Positions 34,044-43,570 of a DNA stretch of 64,000 nucleotides are shown here, piece after piece (position 1 is the first letter of the stretch; the number at the start of each line of letters is the position of its first letter). The stretch spans positions 1 to 64,000 of the forward strand of contig NZ_LMDV01000014.1 in the NCBI RefSeq assembly GCF_001425175.1, given 5' to 3'. The notes beneath the pieces are model-generated. The model had not been told where the DNA came from. It saw only the letters and a list, made by a program, of their open reading frames with translations, and ran no database searches. Source of the stretch: Nocardioides sp. Root1257. Its GTDB lineage: Bacteria > Actinomycetota > Actinomycetes > Propionibacteriales > Nocardioidaceae. Made by a program: the position numbers and the translations under genes.

Positions 34044-35330
34044 CGGGAGCTCCGTCTGGAAGAGCCACGCGTCGAACAGGTCCGTGAGGTCGCTGCCGGT
34101 CTCGGCCTCGCAGTGGGCGATGAAGTCCTCGGTCGTGACGGACCCGCCGGTGTGCGTCGTCACCCAGCTGCGCAGCAGGTCGAAGAACGCGTCGGTGCCG
34201 ACCTCGGCCCGCAGCGCGTGCAGCGTGAGGGCGCCGCGCTTGTAGACGCGGTCGTCGAACATCAGCTCCGGGCCCGGATCGGCCAGCACCAGGTCCTGGT
34301 GCTTGCCGTCGAGCTTCTTGTGGTGGGTCCGCGCCCACTCCTCGACGCTGTCGCCGCCGGACTCCTCCGACCACAGCCACTCGGCGTAGCACGCGAAGCC
34401 CTCGTGCAGCCAGATGTCCTGCCACCGGCGCAGGGTGACGGCGTTGCCGAACCACTGGTGCGCCATCTCGTGGGCGACCAGCCGGATCGTGTCCCAGGAG
34501 TCGATGCAGAAGTTGCGGCCGAAGGTGGACAGCGACTGCGACTCCAGCGGGATCTCGAGGTCGTCGTCGGTGATCACCGCCGTGTAGGTGTCGAACGGGT
34601 AGGGGCCGAACCGGTCGACGAAGAAGCGCATCATGGCGGGCTGCGGGCCGAAGGCCGCGTCGAAGCCCTCGCCGGCGACGTCCTCGGGGGCGACGACCCG
34701 CATCGGCACCGGCCCGTCCTGCTCGAGGACCGAGTAGCGCCCGATCTGGCAGGTCGCGAGGTAGGTCGCCATCGGCGCGTCCTGGCGGTAGCGCCAGGCC
34801 ACCGCCGAGCTGCGCCGCGAGGAGTCGACCAGGTCGCCGCTCATGGCGACCTCGTAGCCCGCGGGAGCCGCGACGGTGAACGCGTACGTCGCCTTGTCGT
34901 CGGGTCGGTCGTTGCAGGGGAACCAGGTCGGCGCGCCGTGCGGCTGGGCCGCGACGATGACGCCGTCGGTCAGCTCCTCCCAGCCCGCGTCGCCGAGGAG
35001 CTTGCTCTTCATCACGGCGGGCTGCCCGGAGTACTTGATCTTCACCTCGAACTCGCTGCCCGCCGCGATCGGGGAGTCCAGCCAGATCCCGACGGCACCG
35101 TCGCGGTGCGTGTAGCGGGCCGGCGGCCGGCCGTTGACGCTCACCCGGGCGACGCGGAGGTGGTGCAGGTCGACGCGCAGCCGGACGACGTCGTCGACGG
35201 CGACGCAGCTCAGGGTGGCCTCGCCATCGAGGCGGTTGCCCTCGGGGCGGTAGCCGAGGTCGAGGTCGTAGTGGGTGACGGCGTACGACGCGTCTCCGTG
35301 CCCGGGCACGTACGGGTCGGTCCCCGTCAT
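34026..35330 (-). CDS. M1 family zinc metallopeptidase (aminopeptidase)
   Basis: A 434-residue gluzincin. HEMAHQWFGN with a downstream WLHEGFACYAEWLWSEE supplies the zinc ligands His, His, Glu; a LESQS stretch replaces the usual GAMEN exopeptidase motif. The N-terminal ~200 residues are the beta-sandwich. The C-terminal helical domain found in long aminopeptidase N is missing, as in the short actinobacterial M1 proteins. No signal peptide. It overlaps the Pls-like synthetase by four bases, so it may process or degrade that enzyme's product. Confidence 0.85.
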   Translation of the reverse strand: MTGTDPYVPGHGDASYAVTHYDLDLGYRPEGNRLDGEATLSCVAVDDVVRLRVDLHHLRVARVSVNGRPPARYTHRDGAVGIWLDSPIAAGSEFEVKIKYSGQPAVMKSKLLGDAGWEELTDGVIVAAQPHGAPTWFPCNDRPDDKATYAFTVAAPAGYEVAMSGDLVDSSRRSSAVAWRYRQDAPMATYLATCQIGRYSVLEQDGPVPMRVVAPEDVAGEGFDAAFGPQPAMMRFFVDRFGPYPFDTYTAVITDDDLEIPLESQSLSTFGRNFCIDSWDTIRLVAHEMAHQWFGNAVTLRRWQDIWLHEGFACYAEWLWSEESGGDSVEEWARTHHKKLDGKHQDLVLADPGPELMFDDRVYKRGALTLHALRAEVGTDAFFDLLRSWVTTHTGGSVTTEDFIAHCEAETGSDLTDLFDAWLFQTELPPLPAV

Positions 35331-38300
35331 TCGATCTCTTCCCCTTCCCACGGCCCGACCGGGTTCCCGATCCACCGTGTGCGGCTGGGGACACCTTCCC
35401 CGCGCATGACCAACGACGCCGGTCCGACCGTCGCGTGACGGCCGATCGTCGCGGCGGGAAGGATAACGCTGTTGGGTCCCAGGGTCGCACCCGCCTTGAG
35501 CACGACCGTATCCATCGCCAGCACACGGTCGTGGAAGAGGTGGGTCTGCACGACGCAGCCGTGGTTGACCGTGCTGCCGTCGCGCAGCTCGACGAGGTCC
35601 GTCTCGGGCAGCCAGTAGGTGTCGCACCAGACCCCGGTGCCGATCTTCGCGCCGAGCAGCCGCATCCAGACGTTGAGCGCGACGGTGCCCTGGGTGACCG
35701 ACGCGAACCACGGTGCCGCCAGCACCTCGGTGAACGTGTCGGCGAGCTCGTTGCGCCACACGAATCCGCTCCAGAGCGGGTGCTCGGACGGCCGGTGCCG
35801 ACCGACGATCGACCACTTGGCCGCCGCGGTCACCAGCGCGGCGACGATGCCGCCGGCGAGCAGCACCGGGCCGCCGAGGACGACGGCCGCCCACGGCGAC
35901 GCGTCCAGGAGGGCGAGCAGCACGGCGGCGACGCTCGCACCGAGCAGGACGGCGAGCACCAGCGGTACGACGCGGGCGGCCTCGACCAGGCCGCGGTAGG
36001 TCCGCAGGCGGCGGGGCGGGTCGTAGGTCCGGCTGTCGTCCTCCTGGCCGACGGCGCGCCGCAGCTTGGTCGGCGGGCTGCCCAGCCAGGAGGAGCCGGC
36101 CTTCACGACGGCGCGTCGCGGCGCCGCGGACAGCACGGCGACGAGCGACGCCTTCGGCACCTTGCGACCCGCGGCGGCCATGCCCGAGTTGCCGACGAAG
36201 GCACGCTTGCCGATCTTCACGTCGTCGACCCGGACCCAGCCGCCGCCGAGCTCGTAGCAGCCGATGAGGGTGTCGTCGGCGAGGAAGGCGTGGTCGTTGA
36301 CGCTGGCGAACTTCGGCAGCAGCAGCACCGTCGAGGCCTCGACGCCCTCGCCGATCCTGGCCCCGAGCAGCCGCAGCCAGGCCGGGGTCAGGGTGCTGGA
36401 GTAGAGCGGGAACAGCCACGTCCGGGCGTCGTCGAGCACCCGGAAGGTGCCCCAGATGCACAGCCCGGCGCCGGAGCGGACCGGGTGCACGCCGGCGCTC
36501 ATGCCGAGGGAGAGCGCCCGGACCAGCCCGAGCACGAGCAGCGTGAGGACGACGTACCCGACGAGGGCGGCCAGCGGCACCCACGGCAGCGCGGCCGCGA
36601 AGGCGTCGCCGACCGAGTCGGCACCTCGCAGCGGACCGATGACGACGAGCAGCCCGGCCAGCATGCTCAGCCCCGGCAGGGCGCCGATCAGGGCCGCGAC
36701 GCCGGCGTACCCGAGCAGCCAGGAGCGTCCGGGCGGCGGCGCCTGGTCGTGCCAGGGGCCGCGGGCGTGAGCGGACTGGCGCTCGGCGGGGGAGCCCGAC
36801 CAGTACTCGGCGGCCGGCACCTCGCCGATGACCAGCGAGCCGGGGGCGACCTCGGCGTTCGCGCGCACGATCGCGCCCGGGGCGAGGGTGCTGCGCGCCC
36901 CGACCCGCGCGCCGCGGCCGACGTGGACCTCGCCGAGGTGGAAGACGTCGCCGTCGATCCAGTGGCCGGTGAGGTCGACCTCCGGCTCGATCGCCGCGCC
37001 CGCGCCGACGTGCAGGAAGCCGGTCGCCGGCGGCAGCGCGTGCAGGTCGCTGCCCTTGCCGACGGTCGCGCCGAGCAGGCGGGCGTACGCCGTGAACCAC
37101 GGGGCGCCCGCGACCCCTGCTGCGGCGAGCTCCTCCTGGATGCGACCGGCGAGCCAGACCCGGAGGTGGACCTTGCCGCCGCGCGGGTAGGCGCCCGGAC
37201 GGACACCCCGCAGGACGAGCCGGGCGAGACCGGCCGCGAGCGCCATCCGGCCGGGCGGGGTCAGGAAGACGCCGGTGGTCAGGACCAGCACCCACAGGGG
37301 GTACGACGGGAGGTAGTCGAGCTGGTGGGACGCGATCGTCGAGCCGAGCGCGAGCCAGCTCAGCCACCGGGCCGCCGCGAGGGCGCGCAGGCCGACGAGG
37401 GCGGCGAGCTGGCCGGCCTGGGTCTTGCGCGGGATGGGGAAGACCGAGCGGTCGGTGCGCGAGGCGGTGCCGCCGAGCTCCTCGAGCGCCGCGGACAGGG
37501 GCCCGACCCGGGAGTGCGCGTAGAGGTCGCCGACGGCCACCTCGGGGAACCGCTCCCGCAGCCGGCCGACGACCTGGGCGGCGGTCAGCGAGCCACCGCC
37601 GAAGTCGAAGAAGTCGTCGCGCACCGAGGTGACCTCGGCGCCGAGGACGTCGGCCCAGATCTCGGCGATCCAGGTCTGGGTGTCGGTGAGACCGGCTTCG
37701 CGGCCGGGGCCGGAGCGGGGGAGCGGCCAGGGTAGGGCGTCTCGGTCGACCTTCCCGGACGTTCGGGTCGGGAGGTGGTCGACGACGGCCAGGCGCGGCA
37801 CCAGCGCGGCCGGCATCCGCCCGCGGAGCAGCTCGAGGGCACCCACGTCGTCGTACCGCTCGTCGACCGTCAGGTAGCCGACCAGGAGCTGGTTGCCCGA
37901 CTTCGTCGAACGGACGGCGGCCGCCGCGGACACGACACCCGGCAGCCGGAGCAGCTGGCCGTCGATCTCGCCGAGCTCGATGCGCCGGCCGCCGAGCTTG
38001 ATCTGGTCGTCGGCGCGGCCGCCGAAGACCAGGCCCGCCGAGTCGTTGCGGACGACGTCGCCGGACCGGTAGGCGCGGTCCCAGCCGAGCGTCGGCATCG
38101 GGGCGTACTTCTCGGCGTCCTTGGCCGGGTCGAGGTAGCGCGCGAGCCCGACCCCGCCGATGATGAGCTCGCCCGTCTCGCCCTCGGCGACGGGGTGACC
38201 CTCGGCGTCGACGACCGCGAGGTCCCAGCCGTCGAGCGGGAGACCGATGCGCACCGGGTCCGTGCCGTCGAGGATGGTCCCGCAGGCGACCACGGTGGCC

Positions 38301-39205
38301 TCGGTGGGGCCGTAGGTGTTCCAGACCTCGCGGCCGGGCGCCTGGAGGCGGGCCGCCAGCTCGGCCGGGCACGCCTCGCCGCCCATGATCAGCAGCCGCA
38401 CGGTCGCGAGCGACTCGGCCGGCCACAGCGCGACCAGGGTCGGCACGGTCGAGACCACGGTGATGTCGTTGGCCACCAGCCACGGCCCGACGTCCACGCC
38501 GGAGCGCACCAGCGAGCGTGGTGCGGGGACCAGGCAGGCGCCGTACGCCCAGGCCAGCCACATCTCCTCGCAGCTCGCGTCGAAGGCCACCGACAGCCCG
38601 GCCATCACCCGGTCGCCCGGCCCGATGGGGGCGTCCTGGAGGTACCAGCGCGACTCGGCATCGACGAAGGCGGCCGCGTTGCGATGGGTCACCGCGACGC
38701 CCTTCGGCGTGCCCGTCGAGCCGGACGTGAAGATGATCCACGCGTCGTCGGTCAGCTCCGGCAGGGCGCCCTCGGGGTCTGCCGGCTGGTCGGTCGGCGG
38801 GCGGCGACTCGCGATCGCCAGGTCGTTGCCGACCACCGCGGCGACCGCGGCCTCGTCGAACACGGTCCGGGCCCGCTCGTCGGGGTCGTCCGCGTCGACC
38901 GGCACGTAGGCCGCGCCCGTGAGGAGGGTGGCGACGATGGCGACGTACAGGTCCGTGGTGCCCGACTTGACCCGGATCCCGACGCGGTCGCCACGGCGTA
39001 CGCCGGCCTCGCGGAGCCGGGCGCCGAGGTCGCCGGCGGCCTCCTCGAGCTCGGCGTACGTGAGCTGGTCGACGCCACTGTCCAGCGCCACCGCGTTCGG
39101 GTGGTCGGCCGTCGTCGCGGCCAGGATGTCGGCGAGGGTCCGCGGCGCCGGAGCCCGGTCGGAGGCGAGCAGCGCAGGCAGCATCGTCGTGGGGGAGCCG
39201 GTCAC
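35327..39205 (-). CDS. Pls/PosA-like non-ribosomal peptide synthetase with membrane and hexapeptide domains
   Basis: A 1292-residue protein. Residues ~25-490 are an adenylation domain: TSGSTGTPKG (~160), FDASCEEMW (208-216), NTYGPTE (~297), YRSGD (~379), GRRIELGEI (~406) and the catalytic Lys in SGKVDRDAL (485). A carrier domain follows with its Ser539 in FGGGSL. The remaining ~700 residues have about six membrane segments and three hexapeptide (left-handed beta-helix) regions, as in epsilon-poly-L-lysine synthetase; there is no condensation or thioesterase domain. It should activate one amino acid and make a short homopolymer or conjugate at the membrane. GTG 39205 is used; ATG 39184 is an alternative. 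Confidence 0.85.
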   Translation of the reverse strand: MTGSPTTMLPALLASDRAPAPRTLADILAATTADHPNAVALDSGVDQLTYAELEEAAGDLGARLREAGVRRGDRVGIRVKSGTTDLYVAIVATLLTGAAYVPVDADDPDERARTVFDEAAVAAVVGNDLAIASRRPPTDQPADPEGALPELTDDAWIIFTSGSTGTPKGVAVTHRNAAAFVDAESRWYLQDAPIGPGDRVMAGLSVAFDASCEEMWLAWAYGACLVPAPRSLVRSGVDVGPWLVANDITVVSTVPTLVALWPAESLATVRLLIMGGEACPAELAARLQAPGREVWNTYGPTEATVVACGTILDGTDPVRIGLPLDGWDLAVVDAEGHPVAEGETGELIIGGVGLARYLDPAKDAEKYAPMPTLGWDRAYRSGDVVRNDSAGLVFGGRADDQIKLGGRRIELGEIDGQLLRLPGVVSAAAAVRSTKSGNQLLVGYLTVDERYDDVGALELLRGRMPAALVPRLAVVDHLPTRTSGKVDRDALPWPLPRSGPGREAGLTDTQTWIAEIWADVLGAEVTSVRDDFFDFGGGSLTAAQVVGRLRERFPEVAVGDLYAHSRVGPLSAALEELGGTASRTDRSVFPIPRKTQAGQLAALVGLRALAAARWLSWLALGSTIASHQLDYLPSYPLWVLVLTTGVFLTPPGRMALAAGLARLVLRGVRPGAYPRGGKVHLRVWLAGRIQEELAAAGVAGAPWFTAYARLLGATVGKGSDLHALPPATGFLHVGAGAAIEPEVDLTGHWIDGDVFHLGEVHVGRGARVGARSTLAPGAIVRANAEVAPGSLVIGEVPAAEYWSGSPAERQSAHARGPWHDQAPPPGRSWLLGYAGVAALIGALPGLSMLAGLLVVIGPLRGADSVGDAFAAALPWVPLAALVGYVVLTLLVLGLVRALSLGMSAGVHPVRSGAGLCIWGTFRVLDDARTWLFPLYSSTLTPAWLRLLGARIGEGVEASTVLLLPKFASVNDHAFLADDTLIGCYELGGGWVRVDDVKIGKRAFVGNSGMAAAGRKVPKASLVAVLSAAPRRAVVKAGSSWLGSPPTKLRRAVGQEDDSRTYDPPRRLRTYRGLVEAARVVPLVLAVLLGASVAAVLLALLDASPWAAVVLGGPVLLAGGIVAALVTAAAKWSIVGRHRPSEHPLWSGFVWRNELADTFTEVLAAPWFASVTQGTVALNVWMRLLGAKIGTGVWCDTYWLPETDLVELRDGSTVNHGCVVQTHLFHDRVLAMDTVVLKAGATLGPNSVILPAATIGRHATVGPASLVMRGEGVPSRTRWIGNPVGPWEGEEIE

Positions 39206-39298
39206 GTCGCGGATTGTCGCGGGTCGGGGTGAACGGGAGGTGGCGGGTCCACGCAGGCGGTCCTGTTTGCCCGGAGGGGAGTCGGGTACGCGTGACCC

Positions 39299-40687
39299 AT
39301 GCCACAAACCGATGTCGCCACGTCCCCGCCCCCGAAGCAGGCGCCCAAGAACCGCACCCACTGGCTCTACATCGCGGTGATCGTCGCGGTCGGCCTCGGG
39401 ATCGCGGTCGGGCTGCTCTTCCCCGACTTCGCGGTGGAGCTGAAGCCGCTCGGCGACGGGTTCGTCGCCCTGATCACGATGATGATCCAGCCGGTCATCT
39501 TCTGCACGATCATCCTGGGCGTCGGCTCGGTCGCCAGCGCGGCCAAGGTCGGCAAGGTCGGGCTCGGGGCGATCGTCTACTTCCTGATCATGTCGACGTT
39601 CGCCCTCACCATCGGGCTGGTCGTCGGCAACCTGCTGCACCCCGGCGACGGACTGCACCTCGACGACTCGGCGGTCGCCGCCGGGGCCGAGCAGGCCAAG
39701 GAGGGCCACGGCAGCACCACGGACTTCCTGCTCGGGATCATCCCGGACTCGCTGTTCTCGTCGCTGACGTCCGGGGACGTCCTCCAGACGCTGCTGGTCG
39801 CCCTGCTGATCGGCTTCGCGCTCCAGCAGATGGGGCCGGCCGGCAAGCCGATCCTGACCGTCGTCGAGTACGCGCAGAAGCTGGTCTTCCGGGTGCTGGC
39901 GATGATCATGTGGGCCGCACCGATCGGTGCGTTCGGCGCCATGTCGGCCGTGGTCGGCGCCACCGGGGCCGACGCGCTCAAGAGCCTCGCGGTGCTGATG
40001 CTCGGCTTCTACGTGACGTGCGCGCTCTTCGTCTTCGTCGTCCTCGGCACCGTGCTCCGCGTCTTCGCCGGGGTCAGCATCTTCTCGCTCTTCCGCTACC
40101 TGGCCCGCGAGTTCCTGCTGATCCTGGCCACCTCGTCGTCCGAGTCGGCGCTGCCCCGGCTGATCGCCAAGATGGAGCACGCCGGCGTGGACCGGACGAC
40201 CGTCGGCATCGTGGTGCCGACCGGCTACTCGTTCAACCTCGACGGCACCGCGATCTACCTGACGATGGCGACCCTCTTCATCGCTGAGGCCCTCGACGAC
40301 CCGCTGAGCATCGGCGAGCAGATCTCGCTGCTGGTCTTCATGATCATCGCGTCCAAGGGCGCCGCCGGCGTCACCGGCGCCGGCCTCGCCACCCTCGCCG
40401 GTGGCCTCCAGTCGCACCGGCCCGAGCTGGTCGACGGCGTCGGCCTCATCGTCGGCATCGACCGCTTCATGTCGGAGGCCCGGGCCCTGACCAACTTCGC
40501 CGGCAACTCGGTCGCGACCGTGCTGATCGGCAACTGGACCGACGGCCTGGACCGCGAACGCCTCGACCGGGTGCTCGCCGGCGAGCTGCCCTTCGACGAG
40601 CGGACGATGATCGACGACGTACCTGCCCGGGCGTCCGACCCCGACCCCGAGGCCGCCGCCGAGGCCGCCGCCGGCGCGCCGAGGTAG
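39299..40687 (+). CDS. dctA: dicarboxylate/amino acid:cation symporter
   Basis: A 462-residue DAACS transporter taking up C4-dicarboxylates or glutamate/aspartate with H+ or Na+. TSSSESALPRL is the serine-rich re-entrant loop HP1, PTGYSFNLDGTAIY the conserved TM7, SKGAAGVTGAGLATLAG HP2, and GIDRFMSEARALTNFAGN TM8. The C-terminal tail is acidic and Ala-rich. The DctA symbol rests on family likeness only. The two tandem TTTGGTCACCAA elements lie just downstream. Confidence 0.9.
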   Translation: MPQTDVATSPPPKQAPKNRTHWLYIAVIVAVGLGIAVGLLFPDFAVELKPLGDGFVALITMMIQPVIFCTIILGVGSVASAAKVGKVGLGAIVYFLIMSTFALTIGLVVGNLLHPGDGLHLDDSAVAAGAEQAKEGHGSTTDFLLGIIPDSLFSSLTSGDVLQTLLVALLIGFALQQMGPAGKPILTVVEYAQKLVFRVLAMIMWAAPIGAFGAMSAVVGATGADALKSLAVLMLGFYVTCALFVFVVLGTVLRVFAGVSIFSLFRYLAREFLLILATSSSESALPRLIAKMEHAGVDRTTVGIVVPTGYSFNLDGTAIYLTMATLFIAEALDDPLSIGEQISLLVFMIIASKGAAGVTGAGLATLAGGLQSHRPELVDGVGLIVGIDRFMSEARALTNFAGNSVATVLIGNWTDGLDRERLDRVLAGELPFDERTMIDDVPARASDPDPEAAAEAAAGAPR

Positions 40688-40703
40688 GTCCGCTGTCTCC
40701 GGT

Positions 40704-40776
40704 GACGACGTTTGGTCACCAAGCGCAGATCCGGAGCGCTCCCACCTGCCGTTTGGTCACCAACCGTGGAGCCGGG
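40704..40776. repeat. TTTGGTCACCAA repeat element, copy 2
   Basis: Same outer blocks as the copy at 2.3 kb: GACGTTTGGTCACCAAGCG and TTTGGTCACCAACCGTGG. The interior holds the 10-bp palindrome GGAGCGCTCC. It begins 17 nt after the symporter stop. A 19-nt variable flank starting GAGGTAGGTC is shared with copy 3. Confidence 0.82.
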
Positions 40777-40826
40777 GGGGCCGGGGACTGGCCGGGCCGG
40801 CTGAGGTAGGTCCCAGCCTCCGGGGG

Positions 40827-40899
40827 CGACGTTTGGTCACCAAGCGCAGATCCGGAGCGCTCCCACCTGCCGATTGGTCACCAACCGTGGAGCCGGAGG
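40827..40899. repeat. TTTGGTCACCAA repeat element, copy 3
   Basis: Tandem to copy 2, period about 121-122 bp including a repeated GAGGTAGGTC flank. It is identical to copy 2 through the interior palindrome GGAGCGCTCC; the second core has one change (ATTGGTCACC). It ends next to the 3' end of the convergent acyl-CoA dehydrogenase gene. Confidence 0.82.
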
Positions 40900-40900
40900 C

Positions 40901-42544
40901 TCACACGACCGGCGTCGCCCGCTCCACGATGAACCGCAGGTCACCACCGTCGAGGGTGCCGAAGACGCCGTCGTACGACGAGCCGAGGCGGGAGGCGCAG
41001 AAGACGTCGGCGACCTCGGGCGGGGCGAAGCGCACCAGCAGCGAGCCCTGCAGGCACAGCGCCATCCGCGAGGCGAGCCGGCGTGCGTTGACCTCCATCG
41101 ACGCCGGGTCGCCCATCAGCGAGCCCAGCAGCGCGAGGGTCTCCTGGATGGCCCGGTCGAGGCGGGCGTCGCCGCCCTGGGCACGGCCGACCTCGGTGAT
41201 CCAGGCGTCGAGGACCTCGGGCTCGCGGCCGAGGGCGCGCAGCACGTCGAGCGCGTTGACGTTGCCGGAGCCCTCCCAGACCGAGTTCAGCGGCGCCTCG
41301 CGGTAGAGGAGGGGGAGGCCGGACTCCTCGACGTACCCGTTGCCGCCGAGGCACTCGAGCGCCTCGGCGACGGCCATCGGGGTGCGCTTGCAGACCCAGA
41401 ACTTCGACAGCGGCAGCGCGATCCGGCGCAGCGCCGCCTCGTGGGGGTCGTGCAGGTTGTCGACCGCTGCCGCGAGTCGTACGGCGAGCGCGGTCGCCGC
41501 CTCCGCCTCGACCGCCAGGTCGGCCAGCACGTTCTGCATGAGCGGCTTCTCGATCAGCAGCGAGCCGAAGGCGGAGCGGTGTGCGGCGTGCCAGGACGCC
41601 TCGTTCACCGCACGGCGGATCAGCGAGGTCGAGCCGAGCACGCAGTCGAGCCGGGTCGCGGCGACCATCTCGATGATCGTGCGCACACCACGGCCCTCGT
41701 CCCCGAGCCGGTGCGCGACGGTGCCCTCGAACTCCAGCTCCGACGACGCGTTCGACCGGTTGCCGAGCTTGTCCTTGAGCCGCACCACGTCGAGCCGGTT
41801 GCGGGTCCCGTCGGCCAGCACCCGCGGCACCACGAAGCACGTCACCCCGCCCTCGGCCTGCGCGAGCACGAGGAACACGTCGTTCATCGGCGCCGAGGTG
41901 AACCACTTGTGGCCGTGCAGGGTGTACTCGCCCTCGACGGACGTACGGCGCGCCTCGGTGACGTTGGCGCGGACGTCGGAGCCGCCCTGCTTCTCGGTCA
42001 TGCCCATGCCGGCGAGCGCGCCGAGCTTGGTCGACGGCGCCCGGACGCCCGGGTCGTAGGTGAGCGACGCGAGCAGCGGCGTCCACTCCTTCGCGAGGGC
42101 GTCGTCGGCGCGCAGGGCGGGGACGGCGGCGTACGTCATCGAGATCGGGCACCCGTGCCCCGGCTCGGTGTGCGACCACGCCATGAAGCCCGCGGCCCGG
42201 CGGACGTGCGCGTGCGGCGAGTCCGACTCCCAGGGGGCGGCCGCGAGGCCCTGGCCGACCGCGCGCTCCATCAGCCAGTGCCACGAGGGGTGGAACTCGA
42301 CCTCGTCGATCCGGTTCCCGTAGCGGTCGTACGGCGTGAGCCGCGGGTGGTGCTCGTTCGCGAGCATCCCGTGCTCGCGCGCCTCCGCGGTGCCGGCCAG
42401 CGCCCCGATGGCCGCGAGGTCGTCGACCACCTCGGCGGACGCGTGCCGGGTCACCGCCTCGACCAGTGAGGCGTCCGTCGTGACGATGTTGTGACCAACC
42501 AGGGGCGGGGCCTGGTTCGTGGCTACCCGGATGTCGGAGCTCAT
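40901..42544 (-). CDS. acyl-CoA dehydrogenase, AidB-like
   Basis: A 547-residue flavoprotein. GMTEKQGGSDVRANVTEA is the conserved acyl-CoA dehydrogenase FAD-binding block as in AidB, HGHKWFTSAPMNDVFLVLAQ follows, and CLGGNGYVEESGLPLLYREA is the C-terminal signature. The extended N terminus and length match AidB/isovaleryl-like group rather than short fatty-acid enzymes. It probably oxidises an unusual acyl-CoA or, as AidB, binds DNA; neither is shown by the sequence. ATG 42544 starts 17 nt from the divergent BrkB gene. Confidence 0.87.
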   Translation of the reverse strand: MSSDIRVATNQAPPLVGHNIVTTDASLVEAVTRHASAEVVDDLAAIGALAGTAEAREHGMLANEHHPRLTPYDRYGNRIDEVEFHPSWHWLMERAVGQGLAAAPWESDSPHAHVRRAAGFMAWSHTEPGHGCPISMTYAAVPALRADDALAKEWTPLLASLTYDPGVRAPSTKLGALAGMGMTEKQGGSDVRANVTEARRTSVEGEYTLHGHKWFTSAPMNDVFLVLAQAEGGVTCFVVPRVLADGTRNRLDVVRLKDKLGNRSNASSELEFEGTVAHRLGDEGRGVRTIIEMVAATRLDCVLGSTSLIRRAVNEASWHAAHRSAFGSLLIEKPLMQNVLADLAVEAEAATALAVRLAAAVDNLHDPHEAALRRIALPLSKFWVCKRTPMAVAEALECLGGNGYVEESGLPLLYREAPLNSVWEGSGNVNALDVLRALGREPEVLDAWITEVGRAQGGDARLDRAIQETLALLGSLMGDPASMEVNARRLASRMALCLQGSLLVRFAPPEVADVFCASRLGSSYDGVFGTLDGGDLRFIVERATPVV

Positions 42545-42561
42545 GTGTCTACGGTAGTTCC

Positions 42562-43560
42562 ATGTCCGGGGTGGAGCGTGCGGAGGATCGGCCCCGCGCC
42601 GAGACCCCCGCCGACACCTCCGTCTCGGCGTTCGCCGACTGGCTCCGCCGGACCCGCGACCTGGTCTGGCGCCTCGTCGTCACGACCGTCGGCAGCTGCA
42701 TGCGCTACCGGGTGACGGGCCTCGCGGCGGAGGCCGCGTTCTTCGCCGTGCTGTCGGTGCCGCCGCTCATCTTCGCGATGGCGGGCGCGATCGGCTTCGT
42801 CACCGACCAGTTCAGCCCCGCCCAGGTCGCCGACGTACGCCAGGCGGTGCTCGACCTCTCGGAGCAGGCACTCACCCAGGGCGCGGTCCACAAGATCATC
42901 GAGCCGACGATCGACGACGTCCTCGCCGGCGGCCGCTTCGACGTGATCTCGCTCGGCTTCGTGCTCGCGCTGTGGTCGGGATCGCGGGCGCTGCACGTCT
43001 TCGTCGACACCATCACGATCATGCACGGGCTGGGCGGCCACCGGGGGATCGTGAAGACCCGGGCGCTCTCGTTCCTGCTCTACGTGCTCGCCATGGTGCT
43101 CGGCGTCTTCATGGTCCCGCTCGTCGTCGCCGGCCCGGGCCTGGTCCAGGAGTGGCTGCCGCAGCGCCTGGACTTCCTCATCCACTTCTACTGGCCGTTT
43201 GTGGTGCTGATCAGCATCTGCTTCCTCGCGACGCTCTACCACGTGTCGGTGCCGGTGCGGACCAACTGGAGCTTCAACCTCCCGGGCGCGACGTTCGCGC
43301 TCTTCTGCTGGGTGTTCGGCTCCTTCCTGCTGCGCTGGTTCCTCACCGCCACGTCCACGGACTCACGATCGATCTACGGGCCGCTGGCCGCCCCGATCGC
43401 CGTCCTGCTCTGGCTCTACCTGGTCTCGATCGCGGTCCTCATCGGGGCGGCGGTCAACGCCGCCTTCGACACGGTCTTCCCGCAGACGACGACGATGCTG
43501 GCGAGATCGGAGCTGGTCGCCCGGCTGCGTCGGATCGGTTCCCGCCAGGAGACCGACTAG
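42562..43560 (+). CDS. YihY/BrkB family membrane protein
   Basis: A 332-residue polytopic protein with six membrane segments. GLAAEAAFFAVLSVPPLIFAMAG is the start of the YihY domain, and RLDFLIHFYWPFVVLISICF plus WSFNLPGATFALFCWVFGSFLLRWF and GPLAAPIAVLLWLYLVS complete the family pattern. Function of the family is unclear, despite the old ribonuclease BN name. It has a divergent promoter with the acyl-CoA dehydrogenase. Confidence 0.88.
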   Translation: MSGVERAEDRPRAETPADTSVSAFADWLRRTRDLVWRLVVTTVGSCMRYRVTGLAAEAAFFAVLSVPPLIFAMAGAIGFVTDQFSPAQVADVRQAVLDLSEQALTQGAVHKIIEPTIDDVLAGGRFDVISLGFVLALWSGSRALHVFVDTITIMHGLGGHRGIVKTRALSFLLYVLAMVLGVFMVPLVVAGPGLVQEWLPQRLDFLIHFYWPFVVLISICFLATLYHVSVPVRTNWSFNLPGATFALFCWVFGSFLLRWFLTATSTDSRSIYGPLAAPIAVLLWLYLVSIAVLIGAAVNAAFDTVFPQTTTMLARSELVARLRRIGSRQETD

Positions 43561-43570
43561 ATTCATCGCC

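Noticed and set aside
40704-40899. Tandem TTTGGTCACCAA repeats considered as a CRISPR array
   Set aside because: Only two units with near-identical interior and no cas genes; the unit also occurs alone elsewhere.
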